A stretch of DNA of 64,000 bases from assembly GCA_016866255.1 (NCBI GenBank), contig VGMY01000010.1, forward strand, positions 20,227 through 84,226, in the 5' to 3' direction. The DNA is from Bacteroidota bacterium. GTDB taxonomy: Bacteria; Bacteroidota; Bacteroidia; Flavobacteriales_D; Crocinitomicaceae. The notes beneath the pieces are model-generated. The model worked only from the letters and a program-made list of their open reading frames with translations, had not been told where the DNA came from and did no database searches. Made by a program: the position numbers and the translations under genes. This document shows positions 1-10,120 of this stretch, one piece after another (the stretch's first letter is position 1; each line of letters opens with the position of its first letter).

Positions 1-429
1 AGAAGGGTTCAGCTCCAACATCGAGCCAATTTCCTCGTAGGAATAACCCTCGAGATCCCTTAACAGTAAGATGCTTTTCTGCAAGGGGGGAAGCATACTT
101 ACCGTTTTCTCAATGATTTCATTGGATTCGAAAGTAAAACGATCCTCGCAGCTGCCGCCTTCAAGTTGAACGGATTGCATGTAGGAAATGCGGTTACGAC
201 GTTTGATAAAGTTCAACATCGTATTGTGGGCAGCAGTGTACAACCAACCCTTTGCCTTTTCTACGTCAATACGCTCTGAATGAAGCCATAGTTTTTCGAA
301 AACGTCCTGAACAATATCGCGGGCATCATCGGTAGACCCTAAAAAATTGAGGGCATACCTCATTAGGCCAACTTGATTTTCCCGTACAATGTTTGTGTAA
401 ACGCTTTGTTCCAAAACCTGCAGTTTCAA
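1..429 (-). CDS. ECF-type RNA polymerase sigma factor (C-terminus cut off by window start)
   Basis: Reverse-strand translation gives ...NQVGLMRYALNFLGSTDDARDIVQDVFEKLWLHSERIDVEKAKGWLYTAAHNTMLNFIKRR...LPPLQKSILLLRDLEGYSYEEIGSMLELNP, with typical sigma region 2 and region 4. Likely TTG start at 429, directly after an in-frame stop. Confidence 0.85.
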   Translation of the reverse strand, partial: MKLQVLEQSVYTNIVRENQVGLMRYALNFLGSTDDARDIVQDVFEKLWLHSERIDVEKAKGWLYTAAHNTMLNFIKRRNRISYMQSVQLEGGSCEDRFTFESNEIIEKTVSMLPPLQKSILLLRDLEGYSYEEIGSMLELNPS

Positions 430-552
430 TTAAAAACAATTCTACAAGGGTGAAAGTTACAGCAACATCCACTCCTTGTATCAAAAATACCATTTAATTG
501 ATTAAAATCAATAGCGAGATGAATGAATGCGTGCTTCGGATGAACATTTAAC

Positions 553-1302
553 CTAGAATCCAAAGTTATTAATGCCTGTTTGCATTAATTTTTCGTAGGT
601 TTTTCCGTCGAACATAAATAATTGAGAAGGTTTGTGCGGAACACCAAATTGTTTTTCTTTTAAGTTTTTCACCAACTCGAGTTTTTGAATTTTTCTCCGA
701 AAATTGCGCTTGTCCAAAGGCTTGTCCAGAATGGCCTCGTAAAGGCGGTGCAATTGACTTAAGGTAAATTTTTCGGGCAGCAAATTAAATCCAATCGGTC
801 GGATGTTGATCATTTGTTTTAACCGTTGTTTGGCAGCATCCAAAATCTCCATGTGGTCAAAGGCCAGTTCGGTGATTTTATTGACAGGAATCCAGGCTGC
901 AGATTTGGCAAAAGAAGAGGCCTGTGGCAAATAATTTTCCATTTTTACTAGGGAGTAGTATCCGATGGTGACGACTCTTGCCTGGGGCTGCTCTCTCACT
1001 TTTTGCAACCACGATTGATCCGACTCTTTAGAAATACGGTTCGGATCTCCAAAGGCTCCAATTTGTTCAAGATATATGTTTTTTAACCCTGTCAGTTCTT
1101 CCAAAACCCGAATAGCCGCGTGGTCGAGGTGTTCGTGGTTGAAAATTAAATCCCCGGGAAGGGCACAGGGTAATCTCGAGCCATCAGCTCGGTCAATAAC
1201 CAATACATTCAGTTTATCGAAATCAAAACCAAAAATGACGCAATCCACGGATATGTTGGGATTAAGTTCTTGTCGCCTATTTTTTTCGATATCTTCTATC
1301 AA
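553..1302 (-). CDS. NUDIX-domain transcriptional regulator (NrtR/AraR-like: NUDIX + C-terminal winged helix)
   Basis: ORF 553..1362; NUDIX-like N-terminus NISVDCVIFGFDFDKLNVLVIDR and wHTH-like C-terminus LPEKFTLSQLHRLYEAILDKPLDKRNFRRKI. The called GTG at 1362 is unlikely; a TTG near 1302 (IEDIEKNRRQELNPN) is more plausible. Confidence 0.75.
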   Translation of the reverse strand: MIEDIEKNRRQELNPNISVDCVIFGFDFDKLNVLVIDRADGSRLPCALPGDLIFNHEHLDHAAIRVLEELTGLKNIYLEQIGAFGDPNRISKESDQSWLQKVREQPQARVVTIGYYSLVKMENYLPQASSFAKSAAWIPVNKITELAFDHMEILDAAKQRLKQMINIRPIGFNLLPEKFTLSQLHRLYEAILDKPLDKRNFRRKIQKLELVKNLKEKQFGVPHKPSQLFMFDGKTYEKLMQTGINNFGF

Positions 1303-1317
1303 TTTGTGGGTATTTTG

Positions 1318-1343
1318 TATATTTGAAAGTGTTAATATGACAC
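1318..1343 (+). promoter_or_regulatory. Putative Bacteroidota -7 element TATATTTG (1318-1325) followed by imperfect palindrome GTGTTAATATGACAC (1329-1343)
   Basis: Exact TAnnTTTG match about 47 bp upstream of the ATG at 1372; the palindrome overlaps the expected transcription start. Confidence 0.45.
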
Positions 1344-1371
1344 AAAGAACAAGAAAAAACACCGTAAAGTT

Positions 1372-2241
1372 ATGATATTCATTGTGGAAAGTGGCTCTAC
1401 CAAAAGCGATTGGGTTTTGTTAGATGGTAAAAATAACCAATCTTTTTATTCTACGATGGGCTTCAACCCCTATTTTCAATCCTCGAAATTGATTGAACAA
1501 GAATTGAAGAAAAATTCTCCCATGATGCTTGTGGCATTTGAAGTTACAGAGGTTTACTTTTACGGGGCTGGTTGTTCCAGTGACAAAATGAACCAAATAG
1601 TTAAAAACGGTTTGTCCAAGGTTTTTCCCAACGCCGCGGTGCATGTGTATCACGACTTATTGGCCTGTGCCTATTCGACTTATCTGGGGCGTCCGGGTAT
1701 TTCGTGCATCATCGGTACAGGTTCTAATTCCTGTTATTTCGATGGTGAAGTTGTTTCGGAGGTGGTTCCTGCCTTGGGGTATATTTTGGGTGATGAGGGC
1801 AGTGGAAGTTATTTTGGAAAAAAATTGCTTGCTTCGTATTTGTATCATAATCTTCCGCCCCATTTGGCGGCTGATTTTGAAGAAATGTACGGTTTGGACA
1901 AGGAAGCGATTGTCGATAAAGTCTATCGCGAGCCTAACGCCAATGTGTTCATTGCTTCGTTTATGCCCTTTATCGCTAAACACAGCGATGAACCCTATTT
2001 TCAAACCATGATTGAAGCAGGTTTCAAGCACTTTATGCAAGTCCACGTATGTTGTTACAGCAATTACAAGTCGGTCGATATTCACTTCGTTGGTAGCCTC
2101 GCAGAAATTTTTCGAGCCGCCTTGGATCGCGCTGCAGCTTCCTTGGGCATTTCGGTCACCAGCGTAGTTCGTAAACCCGTGGAAGGATTGGTAAATTATC
2201 ACCTGAAGTACATTTTAAAAGACAAAGTTACCCAAGGATAA
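1372..2241 (+). CDS. BadF/BadG/BcrA/BcrD-type ATPase; GlcNAc/glucose kinase-like
   Basis: N-terminal MIFIVESGSTKSDWVLLDG phosphate motif; GTGSNSCYFDG; GYILGDEGSGSYFGKKLL typical of the family. Confidence 0.85.
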   Translation: MIFIVESGSTKSDWVLLDGKNNQSFYSTMGFNPYFQSSKLIEQELKKNSPMMLVAFEVTEVYFYGAGCSSDKMNQIVKNGLSKVFPNAAVHVYHDLLACAYSTYLGRPGISCIIGTGSNSCYFDGEVVSEVVPALGYILGDEGSGSYFGKKLLASYLYHNLPPHLAADFEEMYGLDKEAIVDKVYREPNANVFIASFMPFIAKHSDEPYFQTMIEAGFKHFMQVHVCCYSNYKSVDIHFVGSLAEIFRAALDRAAASLGISVTSVVRKPVEGLVNYHLKYILKDKVTQG

Positions 2242-2242
2242 C

Positions 2243-3565
2243 ATGAAGTATTTTAAGGTTTTAATCATTGCAATTGGAACCGTTTTATTTCCAATGGCAC
2301 AAACACCGCATACACCTACGAATGCATCGGTGATCTACGAGGTAAACGTTCGACAATTTTCGAAGGAAGGAACCTTTGCTGAAGTGCAAAAAGCCCTTCC
2401 GAGGTTAGGGTCCATGGGAGTTGATATTTTATGGTTGATGCCCATTCACCCAATCGGCGTTAAAAACCGAAAAGGAAGCCTGGGAAGTTATTATGCGGTA
2501 AGAGATTACAAGGGCGTTAATCCTGAGTTCGGTACACTGAATGATTTTAAATCCTTGGTGAATGAAGCGCATAATCAAGGCATGCGACTGATTATAGATT
2601 GGGTAGCGAATCATTCTTCTCCTGATAACGTTTGGCTCGATCAAGGCCACAAAGATTGGTATACCCTCGATTCAACAGGGAATGTCCAGCCTACCATTGG
2701 CACCGACTGGTGGGATGTGGCGGATTTAAATTACGACAACCAAGCGATGCGCAAAGAGATGATCGCTTCCATGAAATATTGGGTGCAAGAATGCAATATC
2801 GATGGCTTTCGATGCGATGTGGCAGGATGGGTGCCGATGGATTTCTGGTTGCAGGCAAGAAAGGAATTGGAAACGGTAAAACCCCTGTTCATGCTGGCAG
2901 AATCCGAAGGAGCCGATCAACACCAAGCGTTCGATATGACCTATGGTTGGGAATTTCACCACATCATGAATAAAATCGCTCAAGGTAAGGCAGCGCCCTC
3001 TGAAATTTTAGCCTACCATGAAAAGGACATAGAATATCCTAAAAAAGCCATTCGCATGTATTTTACCTCAAACCACGACGAAAACTCCTGGAATGGAACG
3101 GAAATGGAGCGCATGGGAGATGCACGCTTTGTCATGGCGGTTTTATCGTATGCCATGAATGGAATGCCATTGATTTATAACGGACAAGAAACATCGCTGA
3201 ACCGTCGTTTGTTGTTTTTCGAAAAGGATCAGATTAACTGGGATAAAATGGACATGGTTACTTTTTACGCCACGTTAAACGCGTTAAAGCATCGTAATTA
3301 TCTTTTGGCAGCAGAAAGGTATGAAGCTTACGACAAGTTCGAATTATTGAACGATGGAAAAGTCATTGCCATTACGAGGTTTTCGAATACATTTCCAGGC
3401 GAAGAAGTAGTTTTTTATTTGAACCTTTCTGCCAAAAAACAAACCGTTAAAGGACCTCTGGATGGCAAAGCGCAATGGACGAATGTGTTTACCGGAAAAC
3501 GATTTAAAAAAGCAAATAAGCCGTTTAAATTAGCTCCTTGGGGCTACTTGGTTTTTGAAAATTAG
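2243..3565 (+). CDS. GH13 alpha-amylase family glycosidase with signal peptide
   Basis: DWVANHSS, GFRCDVAG (nucleophile D), LAESEG (acid/base E), TSNHDEN motifs. Confidence 0.9.
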   Translation: MKYFKVLIIAIGTVLFPMAQTPHTPTNASVIYEVNVRQFSKEGTFAEVQKALPRLGSMGVDILWLMPIHPIGVKNRKGSLGSYYAVRDYKGVNPEFGTLNDFKSLVNEAHNQGMRLIIDWVANHSSPDNVWLDQGHKDWYTLDSTGNVQPTIGTDWWDVADLNYDNQAMRKEMIASMKYWVQECNIDGFRCDVAGWVPMDFWLQARKELETVKPLFMLAESEGADQHQAFDMTYGWEFHHIMNKIAQGKAAPSEILAYHEKDIEYPKKAIRMYFTSNHDENSWNGTEMERMGDARFVMAVLSYAMNGMPLIYNGQETSLNRRLLFFEKDQINWDKMDMVTFYATLNALKHRNYLLAAERYEAYDKFELLNDGKVIAITRFSNTFPGEEVVFYLNLSAKKQTVKGPLDGKAQWTNVFTGKRFKKANKPFKLAPWGYLVFEN

Positions 3566-3570
3566 CATCC

Positions 3571-4887
3571 ATGGAAACAACAAAAAAACCAGCGCTAAGT
3601 TTTTGGCAAATTTGGAACATGAGCTTTGGTTTCATGGGAATTCAATTTGGCTGGGGGCTACAGATGGCAAATATGAGTTCTATTTATGAGAATTTAGGTG
3701 CCAAACCAGAGGAAATCCCGGCCCTATGGCTTGCAGCTCCTTTAACAGGACTGATCGTACAACCCATCATCGGTTATCTGAGCGACCGAACCTGGCACAA
3801 AACACTGGGAAGAAGGAGGCCCTATTTTTTAATCGGCGCTGTGCTGAGTTCAATTTGTTTGATCCTTATGCCCAATTCGTCAACGCTCTGGATGGCAGCA
3901 GGTTTATTATGGGTTTTGGATTCTTCCATTAATATTTCAATGGAGCCCTTTCGGGCTTTTGTGGCAGATAATTTGGCGGAAAATCAACGCGCAAGGGGAT
4001 TTGCAATGCAAAGTTTTTTCATTGGACTCGGCGCAACCATCGCATCTGCCTTGCCATGGATTTTTACCAATTGGTTGGACGTTTCGTCGACTCCGGTACA
4101 GGGCCATATTCCAGACAATGTAAAGTGGAGTTTTTATATCGGGGCATTGGCATTCTTAGGTGCAGTAATTTATTCAGTCTTGACCTCAAAAGAATATCCC
4201 CCCACCGCATTAGAAATAGAGAATAGGAAGGCGGAAGAGTCCAAAGGTTTTGGGGCAGGAATTAAAGAAATATTCCGTGCCATTTTCTCCATGCCAAAAC
4301 GCATGAAGCAATTAGCACTGGTTCAGTTTCTTACTTGGCCAGGCTTATTTCTTATGTGGTTCTTTTACACTCCAACCGTAGCTGTTGAAATATTTGGGGG
4401 CAATCCGGGTACTCAGGCTTATACAGATGGTCAAAATTTAGCGGGTTTGACGTATTCGTTTGAAAATGTTGTTACTTTCATTTTTGCGTTGATTCTTCCT
4501 TTATTTGCTCGAAAATTTTCCATGAAATGGACCCATTTTACCTGTTTGATGTTGGGAGGAACAGGATTATTAATGATTAATCTTGTTCAGGACAGAGAGC
4601 AAGTCGGTTTGCTGTTTGTAATTATGGGCCTCGTTGGAATTGCTTGGAGCAGCATTTTATCCATGCCGTATGCAATGCTAACCGGGTGTTTGCCACAGAA
4701 TAAGATAGGGATGTATATGGGAATATTTAATTTTTTCATCGTTTTACCTGAAATTTTGGCGTCCCTTCTTTTTGGTAAAATCATGGAGCATTGGTTGGAT
4801 GGGTCGCGTATGGCGGCTGTAACCATCGGTGGTGTGTTAATCATTGTAGCGGCATTTTTGACTTGGAGAATTCAAGAGCATGAATGA
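3571..4887 (+). CDS. MFS sugar transporter (SLC45-like maltose/sucrose type)
   Basis: 12-TM-like protein; MSFGFMGIQFGWGLQMANMSSIYENLGA, GYLSDRTWHKTLGRRRPYFLIGA motifs; operon context. Confidence 0.85.
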   Translation: METTKKPALSFWQIWNMSFGFMGIQFGWGLQMANMSSIYENLGAKPEEIPALWLAAPLTGLIVQPIIGYLSDRTWHKTLGRRRPYFLIGAVLSSICLILMPNSSTLWMAAGLLWVLDSSINISMEPFRAFVADNLAENQRARGFAMQSFFIGLGATIASALPWIFTNWLDVSSTPVQGHIPDNVKWSFYIGALAFLGAVIYSVLTSKEYPPTALEIENRKAEESKGFGAGIKEIFRAIFSMPKRMKQLALVQFLTWPGLFLMWFFYTPTVAVEIFGGNPGTQAYTDGQNLAGLTYSFENVVTFIFALILPLFARKFSMKWTHFTCLMLGGTGLLMINLVQDREQVGLLFVIMGLVGIAWSSILSMPYAMLTGCLPQNKIGMYMGIFNFFIVLPEILASLLFGKIMEHWLDGSRMAAVTIGGVLIIVAAFLTWRIQEHE

Positions 4888-5527
4888 TAAAACAAAGGGC
4901 CTTATTTTCGACCTCGACGGTGTTTTGGTAACCACGGAATACAACCATTTTGTGTCGTGGAAAAAAATAGCTAAAGCGATAGATGTGTCCTTTAACGAGC
5001 ACGACAACGAGCAGCTGAAAGGCATCAGTCGAGCGGATTCACTGAAAAAAATTCTTGAACTGGGCAATAAAGCGATTTCTGAAGAATTATTTGAGGAGTT
5101 ACTCGCTCAAAAGAATGAATTCTATCTGAATTCAATCAAAAAGATAAACCGATCCAATTTGTTGCCGGGTGTTATCGAACTCTTGCAAAGTGCAGCGCAA
5201 ATGGGGTTGAAATGTGCCGTTGGGTCCTCAAGTAGGAACGCGCGATTTATTGTAACGAAACTTGAACTGGATTTTTATTTTTCGACCATTGTCGACGGAA
5301 ATGATGTCACTTTTCCAAAGCCTAGTCCTGAGGTTTTTCTGAAAGGTGCGCAAAGAATGAACTGCCAACCCAACGAGTGCTTGGTTTTTGAAGATGCCTT
5401 GAGTGGAGTCGCTGCCGCCAGAGCTGGTGGATTTATGAGTATCGGGGTTGGTAACCCGCTGTTGAAGAATGTGGCGGATGTTTATATCGATAGTTTGACA
5501 GAATTTAGGTTGGAAGCGTATGCGTAA
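4880..5527 (+). CDS. pgmB: beta-phosphoglucomutase
   Basis: HAD motifs FDLDGVLVTTEYNHFVSWKKIA, VGSSSRNA, VFEDALSGVAAARAGG; overlaps the GH65 gene downstream. Confidence 0.92.
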   Translation: MNDKTKGLIFDLDGVLVTTEYNHFVSWKKIAKAIDVSFNEHDNEQLKGISRADSLKKILELGNKAISEELFEELLAQKNEFYLNSIKKINRSNLLPGVIELLQSAAQMGLKCAVGSSSRNARFIVTKLELDFYFSTIVDGNDVTFPKPSPEVFLKGAQRMNCQPNECLVFEDALSGVAAARAGGFMSIGVGNPLLKNVADVYIDSLTEFRLEAYA

Positions 5528-7793
5528 TTTATTTGAGGTGGATGCCTGGAAAATCATGGAACATGGTTTTGATCCTGCTAAGCAGCAGCATGCCGAAAGT
5601 ATTTTTAGCATCGGAAATGGAGTATTTGGTCAACGAGCAAATTTTGAGGAAACGTATTCCGGAGCCTCGTTGCAAGGAAGTTATGTAGGGGGCGTTTATT
5701 ATCCTGATAAAACCCGGGTTGGCTGGTGGAAAAACGGTTATCCGGAGTATTTTGCAAAAGTGCTTAATTCCTGTAATTGGATTGGAATAAACATTGAGGT
5801 AGATGGTGAACTGTTGGATTTAAACGTGCAAAAACCAAGGGCTTTTTATCGAGAATTGGACATGCAAAAGGGTATTCTTACCCGACGATTTAAGGTAAAA
5901 TTTTCTCAGGGTAAAGAATTGCAGGTGGAATCGTTAAGGTTCTGTTCCATGGATAACGACGAAATAGCTGCCATTAAATTTACCGTCACACCGTTGAATT
6001 TTGATGGGAACGTGAAGTTTACTCCGTACCTCGATGGTAAAGTCCACAACCATGACTCCAATTACGATGAGTTTTTTTGGGAAGAGGATAGCCACAAAGT
6101 CGATGTGCAAAAGGGATACCTCTGCACCACGACCAAAAAAACCAAGTTCAGCGTTGCGACCGCTATGCGATTTTCCTTTTGGAAGAACGAGGAGTTGCTT
6201 ACTATTCATCCAAATTGCCATGCGCGTGCGTTCTACGTTGAGAACAATTTTGAGCATTTCCTTGAACAGGGCAACTCCTATGTACTTAAAAAATATGTGA
6301 GCGTTGTTTCGACTGTACATCATTCAGAGACTTCCGTTATACCGCGGGCCATCAATCACGTACGAGACGCTTACACCAGCGGTTTTGATGTTTTGCGCTC
6401 CGCTCATGAGTCTGCATGGAAGAAACTATGGGAAAAGGCGGATGTTGTAATTGAAGGAGACATCGCGTCGCAGCAGGGAATTCGTTTTAACATCTTTCAC
6501 CTTTATCAAACGTATACCGGTAAACACGCCCAATTGAACATTGGTCCGAAAGGTTTTACGGGCGAAAAATACGGGGGGGCAACCTATTGGGATACGGAGG
6601 CCTACTGTTTGCCTTTTTACTTGAAAACCGCAGATCCGGAAGTAGCGAAGCAATTACTGCTATACCGCTATAATCATTTGGACCGCGCTATTGAAAATGC
6701 TGAAAAATTAGGGTTTAAAAATGGAGCGGCATTGTACCCGATGGTAACGATGAACGGCGAAGAATGCCACAACGAGTGGGAAATTACGTTCGAAGAGATT
6801 CATCGAAATGGAGCCATTGCTTTTGCTATTTATAATTATGTTAGGCATACAGGTGACGCCTCCTACCTCATGGAAAAAGGGAGAAAGGTTCTCAATGCCA
6901 TTGCACGCTTTTGGGTACAGCGGTTTAATTGGTCAAAGGCAAAGGAAAAATACGTGTTACTAGGCGTCACAGGTCCCAATGAGTATGAAAATAACGTCAA
7001 TAACAATTGGTATACGAATTACATCGCAAGGTGGTGTATTCAATATGCCTTAGATTGCGAAAATTCCTATGCTGCTTCGTCAAAAGCACAATTATCTAGG
7101 CAAGAAATAGAACAATGGACGAAATTGGTCGATGCCGTTTATTTACCCAAGTTGGAAGGAACTCGTATTTTCCTGCAACAAGACGGTTTTATGGATAAGG
7201 AGCAACGAACAGTTGCCGATATTCCTGCCGCTGAAAGTCCCATCAACCAGCATTGGAGTTGGGATAGGATTTTGCGCTCCATTTTCATCAAACAGGCCGA
7301 CGTACTGCAAGGTTTGTACTTTTTTGAAGATCATTTTGATGCCCTGACCATTCAGGAGAATTTTGATTTTTACGAACCCAAAACGGTGCATGAGTCTTCC
7401 TTGAGTCCCTGCGTCCACGTGGTGCTTGCTGCCTTAATTGATCGGATGGATAAAGCCTATGAGTTGTATTTGCGCACCTCTCGTTTGGATTTGGACGATT
7501 ACAACCGCGAGGCCAATGAGGGTTTGCATATTACCAGTATGGCAGGTACTTGGTTGAGTTTGGTGGAGGGACTTGCTGGAGTTCGTATTGGTCAAAATGG
7601 CTTGACAATTAACCCTAAAATCCCCAAATCTTGGAATGTTTATCGCTTTCAGGTTCTTTATAAAAGTCAGCCTGTACGCATTGAAGTTAATCATCACAAG
7701 GCGAGCATCTTGAATGCGGGCAACGTGCCTTTAAAAATAAGCGTCAAAGGTAAAATGTATACCCTCGAACCCAATGAAAGCATTATTTCTTAG
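5520..7793 (+). CDS. GH65 family phosphorylase (maltose/kojibiose phosphorylase-like)
   Basis: QQHAESIFSIGNGVFGQRANFEE; GATYWDTEAYCLPFYL; VTGPNEYENNVNNNWYTN; EANEGLHITSMAGTW. Confidence 0.92.
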   Translation: MRNLFEVDAWKIMEHGFDPAKQQHAESIFSIGNGVFGQRANFEETYSGASLQGSYVGGVYYPDKTRVGWWKNGYPEYFAKVLNSCNWIGINIEVDGELLDLNVQKPRAFYRELDMQKGILTRRFKVKFSQGKELQVESLRFCSMDNDEIAAIKFTVTPLNFDGNVKFTPYLDGKVHNHDSNYDEFFWEEDSHKVDVQKGYLCTTTKKTKFSVATAMRFSFWKNEELLTIHPNCHARAFYVENNFEHFLEQGNSYVLKKYVSVVSTVHHSETSVIPRAINHVRDAYTSGFDVLRSAHESAWKKLWEKADVVIEGDIASQQGIRFNIFHLYQTYTGKHAQLNIGPKGFTGEKYGGATYWDTEAYCLPFYLKTADPEVAKQLLLYRYNHLDRAIENAEKLGFKNGAALYPMVTMNGEECHNEWEITFEEIHRNGAIAFAIYNYVRHTGDASYLMEKGRKVLNAIARFWVQRFNWSKAKEKYVLLGVTGPNEYENNVNNNWYTNYIARWCIQYALDCENSYAASSKAQLSRQEIEQWTKLVDAVYLPKLEGTRIFLQQDGFMDKEQRTVADIPAAESPINQHWSWDRILRSIFIKQADVLQGLYFFEDHFDALTIQENFDFYEPKTVHESSLSPCVHVVLAALIDRMDKAYELYLRTSRLDLDDYNREANEGLHITSMAGTWLSLVEGLAGVRIGQNGLTINPKIPKSWNVYRFQVLYKSQPVRIEVNHHKASILNAGNVPLKISVKGKMYTLEPNESIIS

Positions 7794-10119
7794 TTGTGGT
7801 ATTTTTTTCGCATGGATAGGGGCCTCTCAGCCTGTGCAAGCCCAGGTGAATCCAACCCAACGTCAGGTGGTTCTTCAGGGCTTTTGGTGGGATTATTGGA
7901 ACGCGAATTATCCTAACGGATGGGCTAATTATTTGACCGAATTGGCTCCTCGATTGCGCGATTTAGGGATTGATGCGGTTTGGATTCCGCCTACCGTCAA
8001 AAATTCAGGAACCAACAGCGTGGGATATTCGCCCTTTGATCATTTCGATTTAGGGGATAAGTTTCAAAAGAACTCGCTTAAAACGCGCATGGGAGATAAG
8101 GATGAGGTCCTGCGAATGATGGCTGTTCTCAAAGCGAATGGGATTGATGTGCTTCAGGACATTGTATTGAACCATGTAAGCAATGCAGGATCAGCGTTTG
8201 GTCAAGGAGGACAAGACCCCGCGGCGATGGATGATGGTCAAAATAACCGTTACAAGAATTTTCGCTACGTATCCTACACAACACCAGCAACTTCGGAAAC
8301 AGCGGCTAATTATTATGCGCGCTCTGGTCGATTTTCGAAAAATTGGCCAAACTTTTATCCGAATAATAACAATGTTTGTTGTACGAACGACATCAATTCA
8401 CCGAATTGGGGCCCCGATATTTCCTATGAGGCAAACGCCTATGGCTTGAGCAGTAATGCCACGTACAATCCAGGCCAATCAACCAATTACATGCGCAACG
8501 GGATGAGGAACTGGTTAATTTGGTACAAGAAGCAATTGGGGTGGGAGGGGGTTCGTATAGATGCCGCGAAACATTTTCCAACCTATGCGACGGAAGATTT
8601 TCTGTGGAACCTTCAGAACAATGCCGCATGGGCGAGCGGTACGAACGATATGTTTGCTGTGGGAGAGTACGTCGGGAATTCAGCTCAATTGGATGCGTGG
8701 TGCAATGCTGTTCAGAATCGAGCTGGAACTTTTGATTTTTCGCTGCGCTTTGCACTTCAGGATGTTATTACTCAAGGAGGCAATTATAATCTTGGTAACA
8801 TACCGGCAGCACAGCAGCAGAATCGACTGCGAACCGTTCCCTTTGTTAACAACCACGACACCTACCGTCCGCAAGTCGGTGCCAATGGTAACATCACGGG
8901 GTGGAACACGGGTTCTCAAATAGGTCAGCAGATTGAAATCGTAGACCCAAGGGCTTCTGTCGCTTACGCGATTGCCTTGGCGGTGGATGGCGCTCCAGAG
9001 ATTTTCTTTGAAGACTTATTCAACATCGGTTACCTCGGCAACCGCTTTAACCATGACCCGAAGGATACCACCGAATTAACAACCCATTCCGACGTGGAGA
9101 ATCTAATCTGGTGCCATCAGAATTTGCATTTCAAAGAGGGCGCATATTTCGTCCGATGGCAAGCGCAGGACGCCTTGGTCATAGAGCGAGGCGCAAAAGC
9201 TTTGATCGCGGTAAACGATCATTTTAGCGCATGGCAAAATTTAAGCAACATTCAAACGAATTTTGCGCCTGGAACAGCATTAAGCGATTATTCGGGGGCA
9301 CACGGGAATACAACGGTAGTGGTAGATGGGTCAGGGAAAGTATCGATTTCGATTCCTCCCTGCGACGGTTCAGCTCCGCAGGGAAGAAGGGGTTATGCTG
9401 TTTGGGCACCTGCAGGGATTACAGCCAATTATGTTCGTCCCTCCGAAAGCATCACTCAAGAGTGGGAAATGGCCAACGATCTTGGGGATAAGCATTCCTC
9501 CTCGTTGCAGCAGGGTGGTGCCTTACCGGATAGCAGTACAGATTGTAGGGTGGTAGGTAGGATTTTTCCCGATTCCGCAAGTACAATAACCGTTAATCTC
9601 TATCCTGAGAATCCAGCATTTTCCATAACCTTAGAAGTTTTGAATGCACAGTGTGAGGTGATAGATACCATATCCGCGACCGGGACAATGAATTATACCA
9701 GCATTGCGGGTTATTCAGGTTGGCATACTTTCCGAATTCGAAATACAACAGCTGCACAAATGGGGCAACGCTGTTGGGTAAAAGTCAATTATTTGGCACC
9801 ACAGTCGGTATCCACCTCGGTAGCCAAGCAGAAGTGCGCTTGTCTACAAAACGGGGTTAGTGTCGATGAAATAGAAGGTGATAGGTTCCAGGTTTTTCCA
9901 AATCCATTCAATGAACAGGTTCGGGTAGAATTGGAAAACAACGAGCTGCGCATAGTTTCCCTTGTCGTGTACCAAGCCGATGGGACTATGGTGGTTCAGT
10001 ACGCGGAGGTCCAGGAGAACGGCCTTGTAATAGATGCTCGTTCATGGGCGAAGGGTTTGTACCTATTTGAAGTTACAACCAACTCGGGCATGGCTCGTAG
10101 GAAGATGGTAAAACAGTGA
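7774..10119 (+). CDS. Secreted alpha-amylase (GH13) with C-terminal type IX secretion (type A) sorting domain
   Basis: Signal peptide; VVLQGFWWDYWNANYPNGW, DIVLNHVSN, GVRIDAAKHF, FVNNHDTYRP; C-terminus FQVFPNPFNEQVRVE...GLYLFEVTTNSGMARRKMVKQ. Confidence 0.92.
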   Translation: MKALFLSCGIFFAWIGASQPVQAQVNPTQRQVVLQGFWWDYWNANYPNGWANYLTELAPRLRDLGIDAVWIPPTVKNSGTNSVGYSPFDHFDLGDKFQKNSLKTRMGDKDEVLRMMAVLKANGIDVLQDIVLNHVSNAGSAFGQGGQDPAAMDDGQNNRYKNFRYVSYTTPATSETAANYYARSGRFSKNWPNFYPNNNNVCCTNDINSPNWGPDISYEANAYGLSSNATYNPGQSTNYMRNGMRNWLIWYKKQLGWEGVRIDAAKHFPTYATEDFLWNLQNNAAWASGTNDMFAVGEYVGNSAQLDAWCNAVQNRAGTFDFSLRFALQDVITQGGNYNLGNIPAAQQQNRLRTVPFVNNHDTYRPQVGANGNITGWNTGSQIGQQIEIVDPRASVAYAIALAVDGAPEIFFEDLFNIGYLGNRFNHDPKDTTELTTHSDVENLIWCHQNLHFKEGAYFVRWQAQDALVIERGAKALIAVNDHFSAWQNLSNIQTNFAPGTALSDYSGAHGNTTVVVDGSGKVSISIPPCDGSAPQGRRGYAVWAPAGITANYVRPSESITQEWEMANDLGDKHSSSLQQGGALPDSSTDCRVVGRIFPDSASTITVNLYPENPAFSITLEVLNAQCEVIDTISATGTMNYTSIAGYSGWHTFRIRNTTAAQMGQRCWVKVNYLAPQSVSTSVAKQKCACLQNGVSVDEIEGDRFQVFPNPFNEQVRVELENNELRIVSLVVYQADGTMVVQYAEVQENGLVIDARSWAKGLYLFEVTTNSGMARRKMVKQ

Positions 10120-10120
10120 T

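Noticed and set aside
1076-1375. Plus-strand 99-aa ORF opposite the NUDIX regulator
   Set aside because: Fully antisense to a well-supported CDS with no recognisable domain.
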